A DNA stretch of 64,000 bases, taken from the NCBI GenBank assembly GCA_964471325.1, contig CAYYFL010000007.1:1-64000 (forward strand), written 5' to 3'. The notes beneath the pieces are model-generated. The model saw nothing but the letters and a program-made list of their open reading frames with translations, did not search any database and was not told the DNA's origin. The position numbers and the translations under genes were made by a program. Positions 41,680-50,377 of this stretch are shown one piece after another. This stretch comes from Velamenicoccus sp964471325 (GTDB lineage Bacteria; Omnitrophota; Gorgyraeia; Velamenicoccales; Velamenicoccaceae). Position 1 is the first letter of the stretch. Each line of letters opens with the position of its first letter.

Positions 41680-42576
41680 CTAGCTTCTTCTATGCTCGTT
41701 GCATATTTTGCAGGTACAGCTTTTATTTGTGAAGTGCCGAACTCCAACAGCAACACTTCCCTTCCTCTCGGCTCGAGAAAAAACCAAATCGAATAAAACT
41801 TCTTCTTTGTTTTCGAGGTATCTTCTTAAAGCGTATGCGCATAAATCTGCCATCTGAACCATGCTGGTGAGCTCGCTATCAACAAAAAGAGGGGTTTCGA
41901 TAATATTTTTTAAATGAACCCATCGAGTTCCATCTTTATGAAATTTCTTCATTAACAATGTATGTTTTTTTGCAACAGTTGGATTGTTATCGTGAATCAG
42001 CAAACCAAAATTATCCCCAGGACATTTTGAGCCGCTGACCTGTAGATATTGTTCAAACCTTGAGATGACTTGTTCAAAAGATTGTTCATCAACAGATTTT
42101 GTGGTGTGTACAGAATTAAACTGGATCTTGTCAATGCATTCTGCGAACAATCTTGCAAATCCCCAAGTTGATAATTTCTTCGCGATGTCTATGATTAGGT
42201 TTTTTCGTTCGTTAAGGGTGAGATGGGCGTAGTCTTCGGTTAGCCTATAATTTTTTTTGGTTTGGAGATATTGTTTAGAATTGCTGCGCTGAAGTCGTAG
42301 CAACTCAGCTGTCCGAAAAGCACGTATCTGAAATGTGCGGTCATCATAAGATAATTTCTCGAAATTTGCTATTTTGTTTTGTTCGGGGTAAGTCCTCAAT
42401 ATCCAAGCTACGTGGATCTCTTTATCAATGAGACGATATTTCTTTTTAACATATTCAATATCATTATCGCAACTTTTCCAATATTGTACGGGGATTGATA
42501 CGCCAGCTAAGACAAAATGGGAGGTATTGCCAGGAATATTAGATGTACCCGATTCATCTATGTAACAGATATACAT
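41680..42576 (-). CDS. DUF3800 domain protein in AT-rich cassette
   Basis: A 298-residue protein. It starts MYICYIDESGTSN with the family's acidic DES motif (Asp7, Glu8), has LLIHDNN in the middle and the conserved QMADLCAYALRRYLE near residue 246. The extreme C-terminus is Cys-rich (SCTCKICNEH), possibly binding zinc. Base composition is clearly lower in GC than the neighbours. No ribosome site precedes the ATG. DUF3800 genes are often found in mobile or defence regions; the biochemical function is unknown. A structured RNA with its own promoter and terminator lies 22 bases upstream. Confidence 0.88.
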   Translation of the reverse strand: MYICYIDESGTSNIPGNTSHFVLAGVSIPVQYWKSCDNDIEYVKKKYRLIDKEIHVAWILRTYPEQNKIANFEKLSYDDRTFQIRAFRTAELLRLQRSNSKQYLQTKKNYRLTEDYAHLTLNERKNLIIDIAKKLSTWGFARLFAECIDKIQFNSVHTTKSVDEQSFEQVISRFEQYLQVSGSKCPGDNFGLLIHDNNPTVAKKHTLLMKKFHKDGTRWVHLKNIIETPLFVDSELTSMVQMADLCAYALRRYLENKEEVLFDLVFSRAERKGSVAVGVRHFTNKSCTCKICNEHRRS

Positions 42577-42597
42577 TTTTTTCGGGACGTGGTGGGT

Positions 42598-42669
42598 AAA
42601 AAAAAGCGACTGGGTTTAAGGCTATAAGCCTTAAGACGAGACGCGAGGCGACTCATCCCAGACGCTTTT
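42598..42669 (-). ncRNA. Predicted three-way-junction RNA upstream of DUF3800
   Basis: P1 pairs 42657-42669 with 42602-42614 (13 bp, one mismatch). P2 is 42638-42654 (GAG-U-CGC, CUC loop) and P3 is 42616-42634 (TTAAGGCT arms, 3-base loop). Junction linkers are 1-3 bases. The 3' side of P1 runs into eight U, so P1 doubles as an intrinsic terminator. A promoter ends three bases upstream of the 5' arm. It is about 70 bases long, either a free RNA or an attenuator. Confidence 0.65.
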
Positions 42670-42671
42670 GA

Positions 42672-42700
42672 ATTTTAACCCAGGAATTAACAGGCGTCAA
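42672..42700 (-). promoter_or_regulatory. Predicted sigma-70 promoter of the structured RNA
   Basis: TTGACG (42700-42695), 17 bases, TAAAAT (42677-42672). The predicted start falls at about 42665-42668, the first base pairs of P1. Confidence 0.7.
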
Positions 42701-42732
42701 CACTTTTTAAAATATTTTTTACCCACCCTCTT

Positions 42733-42848
42733 TAAAGTTAGCGAAGTTGCAAGCGAAAAAGCAGACAGCCATTTTTATATAACCTATTAAAATAAATATG
42801 ATTGCAAGAAGAAAAATGAAATTGTTGTCAAAATCTCAAAAACTATCC
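42733..42848. repeat. Flanking direct repeat, right copy
   Basis: See 41436-41556. This copy lies between the cassette's inverted repeat and the terminator of the PilZ gene. The remaining bases to 42901 show no gene. Confidence 0.65.
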
Positions 42849-42901
42849 TGTCCGTTGTTGCCGTTATGGCAAGCGGCTCGTATTTGCCTGCTATGAATGA
42901 C

Positions 42902-42926
42902 AAAAAATCCACCTGTTATGGTGGGT
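42902..42926 (-). terminator. Intrinsic terminator of the MshEN-PilZ gene
   Basis: Minus strand CCACC-ATAACA-GGTGG followed by A and six U, about 38 bases after the stop codon. Confidence 0.8.
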
Positions 42927-42964
42927 CCCTATCCTGATCTTACCGTTTCCTGGGGAGAGAGTTT

Positions 42965-43852
42965 TTAGGATTTGATCATGTGTTTTAAGAATTGGGCAAG
43001 CATCTCCTGATTCTTTTCAGGCATAAAGCTGAAGAAGGCACCGGTTTCATGGATAACCCTGCTGGTAGTATCCCAGCCCGCGTTGATGATATTGACTGGT
43101 TCTGACCGGCTGACTTCAACGACGGCGGTGATATAGCGGTAATTATCCAGATGGATATTGATCGCCAGTTCTGTGCCTGGGTGCAGATAGTTCTGGGTTT
43201 CGAAAAGGATACCCCCCATGCTCAAATTTTTGATCTCAGTTTTGACAAAGTTCGGATAAACGTAGTATTCAGCTGTCAATCCTACTTGTACCCTTTTATA
43301 GCGGCGGCGGTTAACGCCCGTATAGAGACCGTTGGAAATTTCTTTTTCCATGAGATTGTCACGCAGCGCAACATCGTCTTTATACCTGTCGAGTTCAAAC
43401 TCTTTGAAATGTCCCCCATAGTATCTTTCGATGCTTTGCCGGATTTCCGAGCGTATGCTGATGAGGACGACAATTTCGCAGCGGCTGATCTGACGGATCA
43501 GCTCAATGACGCCTTTGTTGAGGGGGTCGGCCATCGCGATCGTCAGCAGTTTGTCGTGTTTTTCGATGGGAAGAACGCAAAAGTCGCACGCAAATTCCGC
43601 AGGGATGCACGCCAGGGCGTCTTCCGTAACAATATAAGATTTCAGGGGAATGTATGAGTAGCCGAATTCACAGGTCAGATGAGTGGCAATATCCGCTTCT
43701 TTGATATAGCCAAGTTCAATGAGCCTTTGGCTTAAATATCCACCTTTGATCTTCAGGTGTTCATAGGCATCTTTCAGCTGTTCGGCCGTAATCAGCCTTT
43801 TTTCCATCAGCGAAGTGCCGAGATTGATCTCGGTATTGAGGTTCATAAACAT
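42965..43852 (-). CDS. MshEN plus PilZ domain protein (c-di-GMP binding)
   Basis: A 295-residue cytosolic protein. Residues about 8-140 resemble the N-terminal MshEN domain of type IV pilus and type II secretion ATPases (LGTSLMEKRLITAEQLKDA, then YLSQRLIELGYIKEADIATHL). Residues about 180-290 are a PilZ domain with the RxxxR motif in RRRYKRVQVG and NLSMGG. Both domain types can bind cyclic di-GMP. No ATPase domain is present. A GGDEF cyclase is encoded at 51.3 kb. Confidence 0.88.
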   Translation of the reverse strand: MFMNLNTEINLGTSLMEKRLITAEQLKDAYEHLKIKGGYLSQRLIELGYIKEADIATHLTCEFGYSYIPLKSYIVTEDALACIPAEFACDFCVLPIEKHDKLLTIAMADPLNKGVIELIRQISRCEIVVLISIRSEIRQSIERYYGGHFKEFELDRYKDDVALRDNLMEKEISNGLYTGVNRRRYKRVQVGLTAEYYVYPNFVKTEIKNLSMGGILFETQNYLHPGTELAINIHLDNYRYITAVVEVSRSEPVNIINAGWDTTSRVIHETGAFFSFMPEKNQEMLAQFLKHMIKS

Positions 43853-44144
43853 ACTGCACCCCGGTGTGCAAAAATATGGTTTTCCTCTTCCCTTTTGGCC
43901 GAATTTGAATCTTCAAAAGGCCTCTTTTTTATTAAAAAAAGTGCTTATATTCATACAATTATAGTATATCATATAGATAAACGTAATTAAAGGAGAGCAA
44001 AAAACTATTGTAATGTAATAAGTTATAGAAATATTTAACCTTCGCACATGCCTGCTTTGTTCCTGGCCGGAGCCTAAGGATGCCCGCCGCAGCTTTGCAA
44101 CGGATCAGCCTCCCTTGTCTTGCGCAGAGCGAATAAGGAGGGCA
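43853..44144. other. AT-rich intergenic region before the MshEN-PilZ gene
   Basis: No gene is seen. It holds a perfect CTTTTTTT-ATT-AAAAAAAG hairpin near 43921-43940 and a TATAAT box near 43960 (minus strand) with only a weak -35, a possible promoter for the downstream gene. Confidence 0.4.
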
Positions 44145-45041
44145 TTATATTTTTACCAGAATATTTATAACGAGGGAGACGAGGAGGAAGAAATTGAAGG
44201 AAAGAGCGGCTTCGGATGCCATGGCATCTGCGGCCACCGGGATGTTTTGTGAAAAGCTCCTTACGGTGCGGACAGTTGTCGGCAATGAAAAGAGGACGAA
44301 TAGCCCGGGCCAATCCAAGATCTTCATGCCGACATAGGCGCCTATGATCATATAGGGCAGATAAGCCAGCGCGATGAAGGTTTTCATTGCTGCGCGCGGG
44401 CCAAGCAGGGTCGCCAGGGTTTTGATTTTTTTGCAAGAATCAAATTCCCTATCCCTGAGATTATTGGCGAAGAGAACAAGGGCAACAAGAATGCCAACCG
44501 GTATGGATAGCAGAAAGACGTTCCATGAGAGATATCCTGTTTGTACGGCGAAGCTGCCTTCCATGATGACAGGACCGAAGGCCAAAAAAACAGCAGGTTC
44601 TCCGAGGGCTGTATATTTGAGCGCATGTCCAGGCAGTGCCGTATAAAATAAGTTCAAGAACAGGCCCAGGATGATGAGGGGCCAGAGATATGCTGTGCGC
44701 AGGATTGCCAGCGCCGCGCCGATCAAAAGGGCAATGGTCAGAAGGGTCAGGGAGAGGTAAAAAAGCGCCTTGGGAGCGATCAGGCCCGCGAAAACACCAT
44801 GAGCCCTGTAGACGGCGGTCGGCGCTTCGGGGGTATCAACTCCGTATTTGAGGTCGAAATAATCGTTGAATGTGTTGGCGCACGCATGAAACAGACAAAC
44901 GCCGAAGACGACCAGCAGATACAACCAGGCGGATCCTCGTTGAGTTGTTGCGGCTGCCGTTGTCCCAAGGGTTACCGATGAAATGCTAAGAGGCAGAGAC
45001 CATCCCCTGATGACGGTCAGGAAGCGTCCCGGGAGGCTCAT
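44145..45041 (-). CDS. UbiA prenyltransferase, MenA-like
   Basis: A 298-residue membrane prenyltransferase with about nine helices. The first Asp-rich motif is NTFNDYFDLKYGVDTPEAP (about residue 57) and the second is LFANNLRDREFDSCKKIKTLA, which fits the MenA branch (1,4-dihydroxy-2-naphthoate prenyltransferase). A quinone-related role is likely, but other men genes are not in view. It overlaps the small membrane-protein gene by four bases. Confidence 0.85.
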   Translation of the reverse strand: MSLPGRFLTVIRGWSLPLSISSVTLGTTAAATTQRGSAWLYLLVVFGVCLFHACANTFNDYFDLKYGVDTPEAPTAVYRAHGVFAGLIAPKALFYLSLTLLTIALLIGAALAILRTAYLWPLIILGLFLNLFYTALPGHALKYTALGEPAVFLAFGPVIMEGSFAVQTGYLSWNVFLLSIPVGILVALVLFANNLRDREFDSCKKIKTLATLLGPRAAMKTFIALAYLPYMIIGAYVGMKILDWPGLFVLFSLPTTVRTVRSFSQNIPVAADAMASEAALSFNFFLLVSLVINILVKI

Positions 45042-45214
45042 GGGATGTGTTGACGGCGATTGGCCGGCGAGGCGTCTTTGTTGAGGATGCCGTCGCGTAT
45101 CATGCGCTCAAACAGGTCTTGTCTGCGAAAGTTGTCGTTGAGTTCGGCAATGATCAGCCAGACGGCACCGATCAAAAGGAGTTCGCTGAGGAATAACCAG
45201 GATAACAGATTCAT
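45038..45214 (-). CDS. Small membrane protein (58 residues)
   Basis: Starts MNLLSWLFLSELLLIGAVWL with a single membrane helix, followed by a charged cytosolic tail (ELNDNFRRQDLFERMIRDG). ATGA overlaps on both sides (nitroreductase upstream, menA-like gene downstream) argue that it is a true translated gene despite its size. No family is recognised. Confidence 0.75.
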   Translation of the reverse strand: MNLLSWLFLSELLLIGAVWLIIAELNDNFRRQDLFERMIRDGILNKDASPANRRQHIP

Positions 45215-45726
45215 GAGTATTTGGGTCCGTTGATCAGCAGTTCTTTTAAAGCTTTTCGGCAGCCCTTCTGCTTCTTGCCCGCCGGATAGCCCATGGCCAC
45301 GACGGCCAGAAGGTCGAGATCTTTGTTCAGTTTCAAGGCATCCGCGACTTTCATCTTTTTGTTCAGGATCTCCCCCAGCCAGCATGTTCCGATGCCGAGG
45401 TTTTTGGCTTCCAGGAGCATGTTCTGGATCGATGCCCCTGCGGCCATAAGGTCTTTGTCCCTGTTGTAGGAATCAGCCGCATCCAGACAGACAATGACGA
45501 TAGCCGCCGCCCTGCGGATGATGGAGCCGTATGCGGTGAAGGCGGCGATGCGGTCGCGGAGTTCCTTGTCTTCAACGACAAGGAAACGCCAGGGTTGATT
45601 ATTGAGCCCCGAAGGGGCCCATCGGCCTGCTTCGAGGATTTTGGCGATCTCTGCAGCCGGGAGTTTTTTGTCGCTGAAATGACGGACAGAGCGCCTGGCC
45701 TTGATGATATTCAGGATATCCTTCAT
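45211..45726 (-). CDS. Nitroreductase family protein
   Basis: A 171-residue FMN-dependent oxidoreductase fold. It begins MKDILNIIKARRSVRHF, with GRWAPSGLNNQPWRFLVV, the middle AGASIQNMLLEAKNLGIGTCWLGEI and the late LLAVVAMGYPAGKK. Distinct from the nitroreductase at 25.7 kb. It begins an apparent three-gene unit with the small membrane protein and the MenA-like enzyme. Confidence 0.9.
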   Translation of the reverse strand: MKDILNIIKARRSVRHFSDKKLPAAEIAKILEAGRWAPSGLNNQPWRFLVVEDKELRDRIAAFTAYGSIIRRAAAIVIVCLDAADSYNRDKDLMAAGASIQNMLLEAKNLGIGTCWLGEILNKKMKVADALKLNKDLDLLAVVAMGYPAGKKQKGCRKALKELLINGPKYS

Positions 45727-45752
45727 GGGGCGCCTCGTCTGCATCCGGCGGA

Positions 45753-47309
45753 TTAATATTCCCGTTCGTGCGCCAGGGTCATGTCGAGAAAAGTCCGCAG
45801 CTTTCTGGACCGTGACGGATGCCTCAGCTTGCGCAGGGCCTTGGCCTCGATCTGCCTGACGCGTTCGCGCGTGACCTTGAAGACATTCCCGACTTCCTCA
45901 AGCGTCTTCGGAGCGCCGTCGGAGAGTCCGAAGCGCAGCATCAGGATCTTCTTTTCCCTTTCCGTCAGCGTGTTGAGCGCGGAATTCATCTCGTCTTTGA
46001 GCATGACATGGACGGTGGCGTTGGCCGGAGAGATGGCCCGTTTGTCTTCGATGAAATCTCCGAAATGGGTGTCGCCTTCGTCGCCGATCGGCGTCTGAAG
46101 GGAAATGGGTTCCTGGGCGATCTTAAGGATATTTTTGATCTTGTCCTGCGGCATGCGCATGGATCTGGCGATTTCCTCGGGAGAGGGTTCGCGGCCGTAC
46201 TCCTGGACGAAGATGCGCGAGATGCGGATGATCTTATTGATGGTCTCCGTCATGTGCACGGGGATGCGGATGGTCCGCGCCTGGTCGGCGATCGAGCGCG
46301 TGATGGCCTGGCGGATCCACCATGTCGCATAGGTAGAGAATTTATAGCCTCTGCGGTATTCGAATTTCTCGACGGCCCTCATGAGGCCGATATTGCCTTC
46401 CTGGATGAGGTCCAGGAAGGACAGCCCGCGGTTGGTGTAGCGTTTGGCGATGCTGACGACAAGCCTGAGGTTTGCTTCGACCAGGGCCTTTTTGGCCCTC
46501 TGAAACCGGGCGTGCCGGATTTTGATGAGCTTGAGCTGTTCCTTGAACTTTTTAGGTACCATGCCCATCTGCCTTAAAGCCTTGTTCTTTTTTTGTCTCA
46601 GGGCGCGGCTGTCGCCTTTTGATTTCTTCTCGCGGATTTTTTTAAGATCCCTGTCGGCTGCATCGGCCTGCCTGACCAGGCTGATCATTTGATGAACGAT
46701 GTCTTCGAGGGCCGGTGTGGCCAGGTTCAGGTCGGAAAGATATGCGGCCGTCGCATCGTCCTTTTTTGTCTTGAGGAGTTTTTTGAGCGTCGTCGAAAAT
46801 TTCTTGAGCGTCTTTTCGCGCTTGATAGCGATGTCTTCTTTAACGACGTTCTCGATGTGGACCTCGTTCGTCAGGACCTGCTTGATGAGGAGGACGACCG
46901 CATGTTTGACGAACCGGGAGGACAACAAAAGCTGGCGAAAGTTGTTCTCTGTCTCCTCGATCTTTTTGGCGAGACGAAGCTCGTCTTCCCGGGACAACAG
47001 CGAGATCCTCCCCATCTGTTTTAGGTACATCTTGACGGGGTCGTCGAGCGGCAGGAGCCTGTCTTCGACTTCATCGAGTTCCTTCGCTTCTTCGGTTTTT
47101 GAGATGTCCTCGAGCTTTTCTTCCGTCAGCTCATTGTCGACGATCTGGATGTCTTCGTCATTGAGCATTTCAAAGACTTCGTCGATATCGTCCGACGAAA
47201 CGATGTCCTCCGGAAGGACGTCATTGACCTCGTCATACGTGAGGTAGCCTTTCTTCTTGCCCAGCGCGATCAGCTTATCCAGACTTTTCTTTACAACCGG
47301 CTTTTCCAT
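45753..47309 (-). CDS. rpoD: Primary sigma factor RpoD/SigA
   Basis: A 518-residue sigma-70. Region 1.1 (LDKLIALGKKKGYLTYDEVNDVLP) opens the protein; region 2 is EANLRLVVSIAKRYTNRGLSFLDLIQEG through FSTYATWWIRQAITRSIADQ; region 3 follows IRIPVHMTETI; region 4.2 ends TRERVRQIEAKALRKLRHPSRS. It follows dnaG, the classic macromolecular synthesis gene pair. Confidence 0.97.
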   Translation of the reverse strand: MEKPVVKKSLDKLIALGKKKGYLTYDEVNDVLPEDIVSSDDIDEVFEMLNDEDIQIVDNELTEEKLEDISKTEEAKELDEVEDRLLPLDDPVKMYLKQMGRISLLSREDELRLAKKIEETENNFRQLLLSSRFVKHAVVLLIKQVLTNEVHIENVVKEDIAIKREKTLKKFSTTLKKLLKTKKDDATAAYLSDLNLATPALEDIVHQMISLVRQADAADRDLKKIREKKSKGDSRALRQKKNKALRQMGMVPKKFKEQLKLIKIRHARFQRAKKALVEANLRLVVSIAKRYTNRGLSFLDLIQEGNIGLMRAVEKFEYRRGYKFSTYATWWIRQAITRSIADQARTIRIPVHMTETINKIIRISRIFVQEYGREPSPEEIARSMRMPQDKIKNILKIAQEPISLQTPIGDEGDTHFGDFIEDKRAISPANATVHVMLKDEMNSALNTLTEREKKILMLRFGLSDGAPKTLEEVGNVFKVTRERVRQIEAKALRKLRHPSRSRKLRTFLDMTLAHEREY

Positions 47310-47325
47310 ATATGTTTCTCCTCAT

Positions 47326-49167
47326 TTACGGGCGTCTATCGCTTTTCGCAGCAGTTCCGTAGCCTGCGGTTTCAGCCGACCTTTGTTTGATGAGATTGTT
47401 GTATTCGAGAACGAGATGATGTAGTTTGTTTTCATCTCCCGATGTTTGCGCTTCCCGGATACGGTTGTGCAGTTCCTGGCAGCGATGCAGGATCTTGTCG
47501 CGTTTGAGACGCCGCACGCAGTCCTCGATAAGCTTTTCTTTTTCGGGACAGTTATGGATGTCGAGTGCCGCAAGCTCTGCGATGATGTTGATGGCCTCGT
47601 CGTCATCCAGATAATGCATGAGGACGTTCGGTTTTAAATTCTTGCCTTGGTCGAAAAAGTCGAAGATGAAGGCGGCGATTTTGCGTAATTTATCCGAAAC
47701 GAAATCGGATGGTTCGATGAGTTGACGCAGGTGGTCGATCAGGTGCATCTCTTCGAGCATCAGCTTGACGAGCATCCTTTCGGTGACCGGGATTTCCGTC
47801 AGGCGCTGGTGCTCCAGGGCGCTGAAGGCGAGAGCGTCGCTGTCCGGCGCAGCGGCCGGCCGGACCGTCTCCGCCATGTTTTTCAGATCCTGCAGGAGCG
47901 CTTTCTCGTCGACCCCGACAGATGCCGCCGTTCTTTTTACATATTCCGCGCGGGTCGTATGATGTTTGAAGTGCTGGATGGTCGGCAGGATCTCGCGTAC
48001 GATCTTGTCTTTTCCATGCGTGCTCTTGGCGTCATATTTGGCCAGCAGGAGATTCAGCTTGTAGTCAAAGATCGGCAGCGCTTTGTCGATGGTTTCCTTG
48101 AGGGCGTCGCCGCCGTTATGCCTGACGAAGGCGTCCGGGTCTTTTCCCTTGGGGAGTCCTGCGATGCGGATATCCATGTCTTCCTTGATGAGCAGTTCCA
48201 GGGCGCGCAGCGTTGCCATTTCCCCTGCCGCATCAGGGTCGTAGAGCAGAACGACGCGGTTCGTGAAGCGCTTGATCAGGCGGATCTGGTCTTCGGTGAG
48301 GGCGGTTCCAAGGGAGGCGACAATGTTTTTGACGCCCGCCTCGAAGGGGACGATCATGTCGAGATAGCCTTCGACGACGACGACCTGGTCTGCCTGCCGG
48401 ATGTATTCTTTGGAGACATCCAGCCCGAAGAGGTTTTTTCCTTTGATGTAGACGGCCGTTTCCGGAGAATTGATGTATTTGGGCAGCGAATCATCCAGAA
48501 CGCGGCCGCCGAAGGCGATGACGCGGCCCTTGACATCGGCAATCGGGAACATGATCCTGTTGCGGTACCGGTCGTAATATCCGCCGTTTTCTTTGGCGAC
48601 AACCAGCCCCGACTTGTCCAGCGCCGCCAGAGAGATTTTCTGCGATTTGAAATAGGCGATAAGGCTGTCCCATTCTTCCGGTGCGTATCCGAGGCGGAAA
48701 CGCTGGGCTGTTTCTTTGGAGATACCCCTGGCCGACAGGTAGTTCCTGGCGTTTTTAGCGTCGGGGGCCTGGAAGAGGCGGGTATGATAGAATGACGCCG
48801 CCTGTTCGTAGAGGCCGTGCAGGATTTTCTTGTAGTCTTCCCTGCCTTTCTGGGAGGGTGTCAGTTCGGGCTCGGGCAGGGGGATGCCGCATCTTTGTGC
48901 AACGACTTCCAGGGCTTCCCGAAAACCGACCTTTTCGTACTGCATGACAAAGGTGATCGCATTGCCTCCCTGTCCGCAGCCGAAACAATGGAAGATCTGC
49001 TTGTCCGCGCTGACAATGAATGACGGCGTTTTTTCTGCGTGGAAAGGGCAGTTGGCGCGGAAATTCCTTCCCGCCCGCTTGAGCGGGATATATGAAGAGA
49101 TGAGCTCGACGATATTGCAGCGATCCAGGACGTCGCTGATGAGGTTGTCTGGGTATAGTCTGGGCAT
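47326..49167 (-). CDS. dnaG: DNA primase DnaG
   Basis: A 613-residue primase. The start at 49167 (MPRLYPDNLISDVLDR) is preceded by a GAAGGT site; a GTG lies 3 codons upstream. The CHC2 zinc finger is NCPFHAEKTPSF with FHCFGCGQGG, the TOPRIM domain has VVEGYLDMI and VLLYDPDAAG, and a C-terminal helicase-binding domain ends the protein. Length is normal. It is co-transcribed with rpoD downstream. Confidence 0.97.
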   Translation of the reverse strand: MPRLYPDNLISDVLDRCNIVELISSYIPLKRAGRNFRANCPFHAEKTPSFIVSADKQIFHCFGCGQGGNAITFVMQYEKVGFREALEVVAQRCGIPLPEPELTPSQKGREDYKKILHGLYEQAASFYHTRLFQAPDAKNARNYLSARGISKETAQRFRLGYAPEEWDSLIAYFKSQKISLAALDKSGLVVAKENGGYYDRYRNRIMFPIADVKGRVIAFGGRVLDDSLPKYINSPETAVYIKGKNLFGLDVSKEYIRQADQVVVVEGYLDMIVPFEAGVKNIVASLGTALTEDQIRLIKRFTNRVVLLYDPDAAGEMATLRALELLIKEDMDIRIAGLPKGKDPDAFVRHNGGDALKETIDKALPIFDYKLNLLLAKYDAKSTHGKDKIVREILPTIQHFKHHTTRAEYVKRTAASVGVDEKALLQDLKNMAETVRPAAAPDSDALAFSALEHQRLTEIPVTERMLVKLMLEEMHLIDHLRQLIEPSDFVSDKLRKIAAFIFDFFDQGKNLKPNVLMHYLDDDEAINIIAELAALDIHNCPEKEKLIEDCVRRLKRDKILHRCQELHNRIREAQTSGDENKLHHLVLEYNNLIKQRSAETAGYGTAAKSDRRP

Positions 49168-49240
49168 TACCTTCACCGAGAGCCCAACTTATGGAGCTGC
49201 CGCCGAGCGGCAAGTGAACATAAGCTGCCTGCGCGAATTA

Positions 49241-49301
49241 GACCCAGCACAAATTTTACCTATGTATTGTAAAAGTCTGTGAGTAAAATTGGTGCTGGGT
49301 C
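49241..49301. repeat. Long hairpin upstream of dnaG
   Basis: 19-base arms (49241-49259 and 49283-49301; GACCCAGCAC...) with one mismatch. Another GC-rich stem (GCCGC-CGA-GCGGC, 49199-49211) lies next to it. No U tract. Confidence 0.7.
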
Positions 49302-49323
49302 AGCTTCAGCCGGCGGCTTACAT

Positions 49324-50322
49324 TCATTTTGTTCTGTAAGGTTGGGCTTCGTTTGGCCTTTTGACCCTTGTGAATCCGGAACAGGACAATATCTTAAGAT
49401 TTCCCGCCTTTTCGAGTTTATCCAAGAGCAGGTTTAAACCGAGCGAGTCGGAGGAGATATGTCCTGCCACGATGACATTGATGTTCTTGCTTTGCAGTTT
49501 TTTATAGAATTCGTCGCTGACGTGCATGCCGACAAAGGTCCCGACGCCGGCGCTCAAGAGGTGGTCTGCGATATCTTTCGGCCCTTCGGTCCCTCCCGTC
49601 ATGTCAATAAAGATCTTTCCGGTTTTGTTCTTGGGTGCGCCGGAAAGGATGACAGGCGGATTGTTGTTTTTGGCGGCGATCCTGTACTCGTCTATGTCTA
49701 AAAGAAGGTCCATGATGTCTTTGAGCTGTCCTGGTTTCTTGCGATCGAAAAGTTTTTGCAGGAAGCTGACCGCGTGGTTGTCCGCCGGCGTATGCGCGCA
49801 GATGAAGGGGATCCCCAGAAGCTGGGCCGCGTTGGCCGCCCGTTGATGATTGGCTGCGTGGGTCCTGCGTCCGACCTCCTTCAGGCGTTCTCCGAGGAGG
49901 CCTTCAGCTACGTTGATGGGGATGCCGATCTGTTCATAGATGTCCGCCTGCATCCGCATCACTTCGTGGAGGCTGGCAAAGCCTTTTCCTTGAGGGTGGT
50001 GGCTTAAAGCCAGATCGATCTTTTGGCGTCCTGCGCCGCGTGTCGATTCGTTGAGCCGGTCGATGAGCAGGAGCTCAGGTGTGTCAATATCAATGCCCGC
50101 CATGACGGTCTTGATCTCTTTGTCCGGTTGGCCGTTGAGGAGCCGGCTGTCGTCATAGGGGTTTTTCAGCTTATCTGTGTCAAACCACGCCTTTTCTTTT
50201 GCGGAGAGCGCGGCATATTCTTCGTCCGTTCGCTTAAGACATTCCTGGACGGTTTTGGCGCCTCGCGGGTCTGCTTCGATGCCCGATGCGATGATGAATT
50301 CGTAGATTTTTTGGAGTTTCAT
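49324..50322 (-). CDS. NIF3-like protein
   Basis: A 332-residue NIF3/NGG1p-interacting-factor-like protein, with recognisable metal-site histidine contexts in DLALSHHPQGKG, PFICAHTPADNH and IVAGHISSDSLGLNLLLDKLE. It is longer than the usual short bacterial NIF3, with an N-terminal helical extension (residues 1-70). Function of the family is unsettled. It is transcribed away from the cvpA gene in the same direction. Confidence 0.8.
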   Translation of the reverse strand: MKLQKIYEFIIASGIEADPRGAKTVQECLKRTDEEYAALSAKEKAWFDTDKLKNPYDDSRLLNGQPDKEIKTVMAGIDIDTPELLLIDRLNESTRGAGRQKIDLALSHHPQGKGFASLHEVMRMQADIYEQIGIPINVAEGLLGERLKEVGRRTHAANHQRAANAAQLLGIPFICAHTPADNHAVSFLQKLFDRKKPGQLKDIMDLLLDIDEYRIAAKNNNPPVILSGAPKNKTGKIFIDMTGGTEGPKDIADHLLSAGVGTFVGMHVSDEFYKKLQSKNINVIVAGHISSDSLGLNLLLDKLEKAGNLKILSCSGFTRVKRPNEAQPYRTK

Positions 50323-50377
50323 CTTGTGCGGGACTCCTTATTTGTTTTTCGATATGTTCCGCGGCCGCGCGATGCGG

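Larger units (their letters stand above)
42591..42727. repeat. 13-bp inverted repeat around the ncRNA and its promoter
   Basis: GGTGGGTAAAAAA (42591-42603) and its exact complement TTTTTTACCCACC (42715-42727) enclose the predicted promoter and RNA. The same ACCCACC word forms the stem of the terminators at 41620 and, in part, at 42902. Confidence 0.75.

Noticed and set aside
42598..42669. Hammerhead ribozyme
   Set aside because: Three stems are present but the CUGAUGA and GAAA core bases are absent.
42591..42850. Integron attC site for the DUF3800 cassette
   Set aside because: No GTTRRRY/RYYYAAC core pair in the right layout and no integrase.
41269..42964. tRNA-integrated genomic island at tRNA-Ile2
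   Set aside because: The cassette lies on the 5' side of the tRNA; integrases normally use the 3' end, and no tRNA-end duplication was found.
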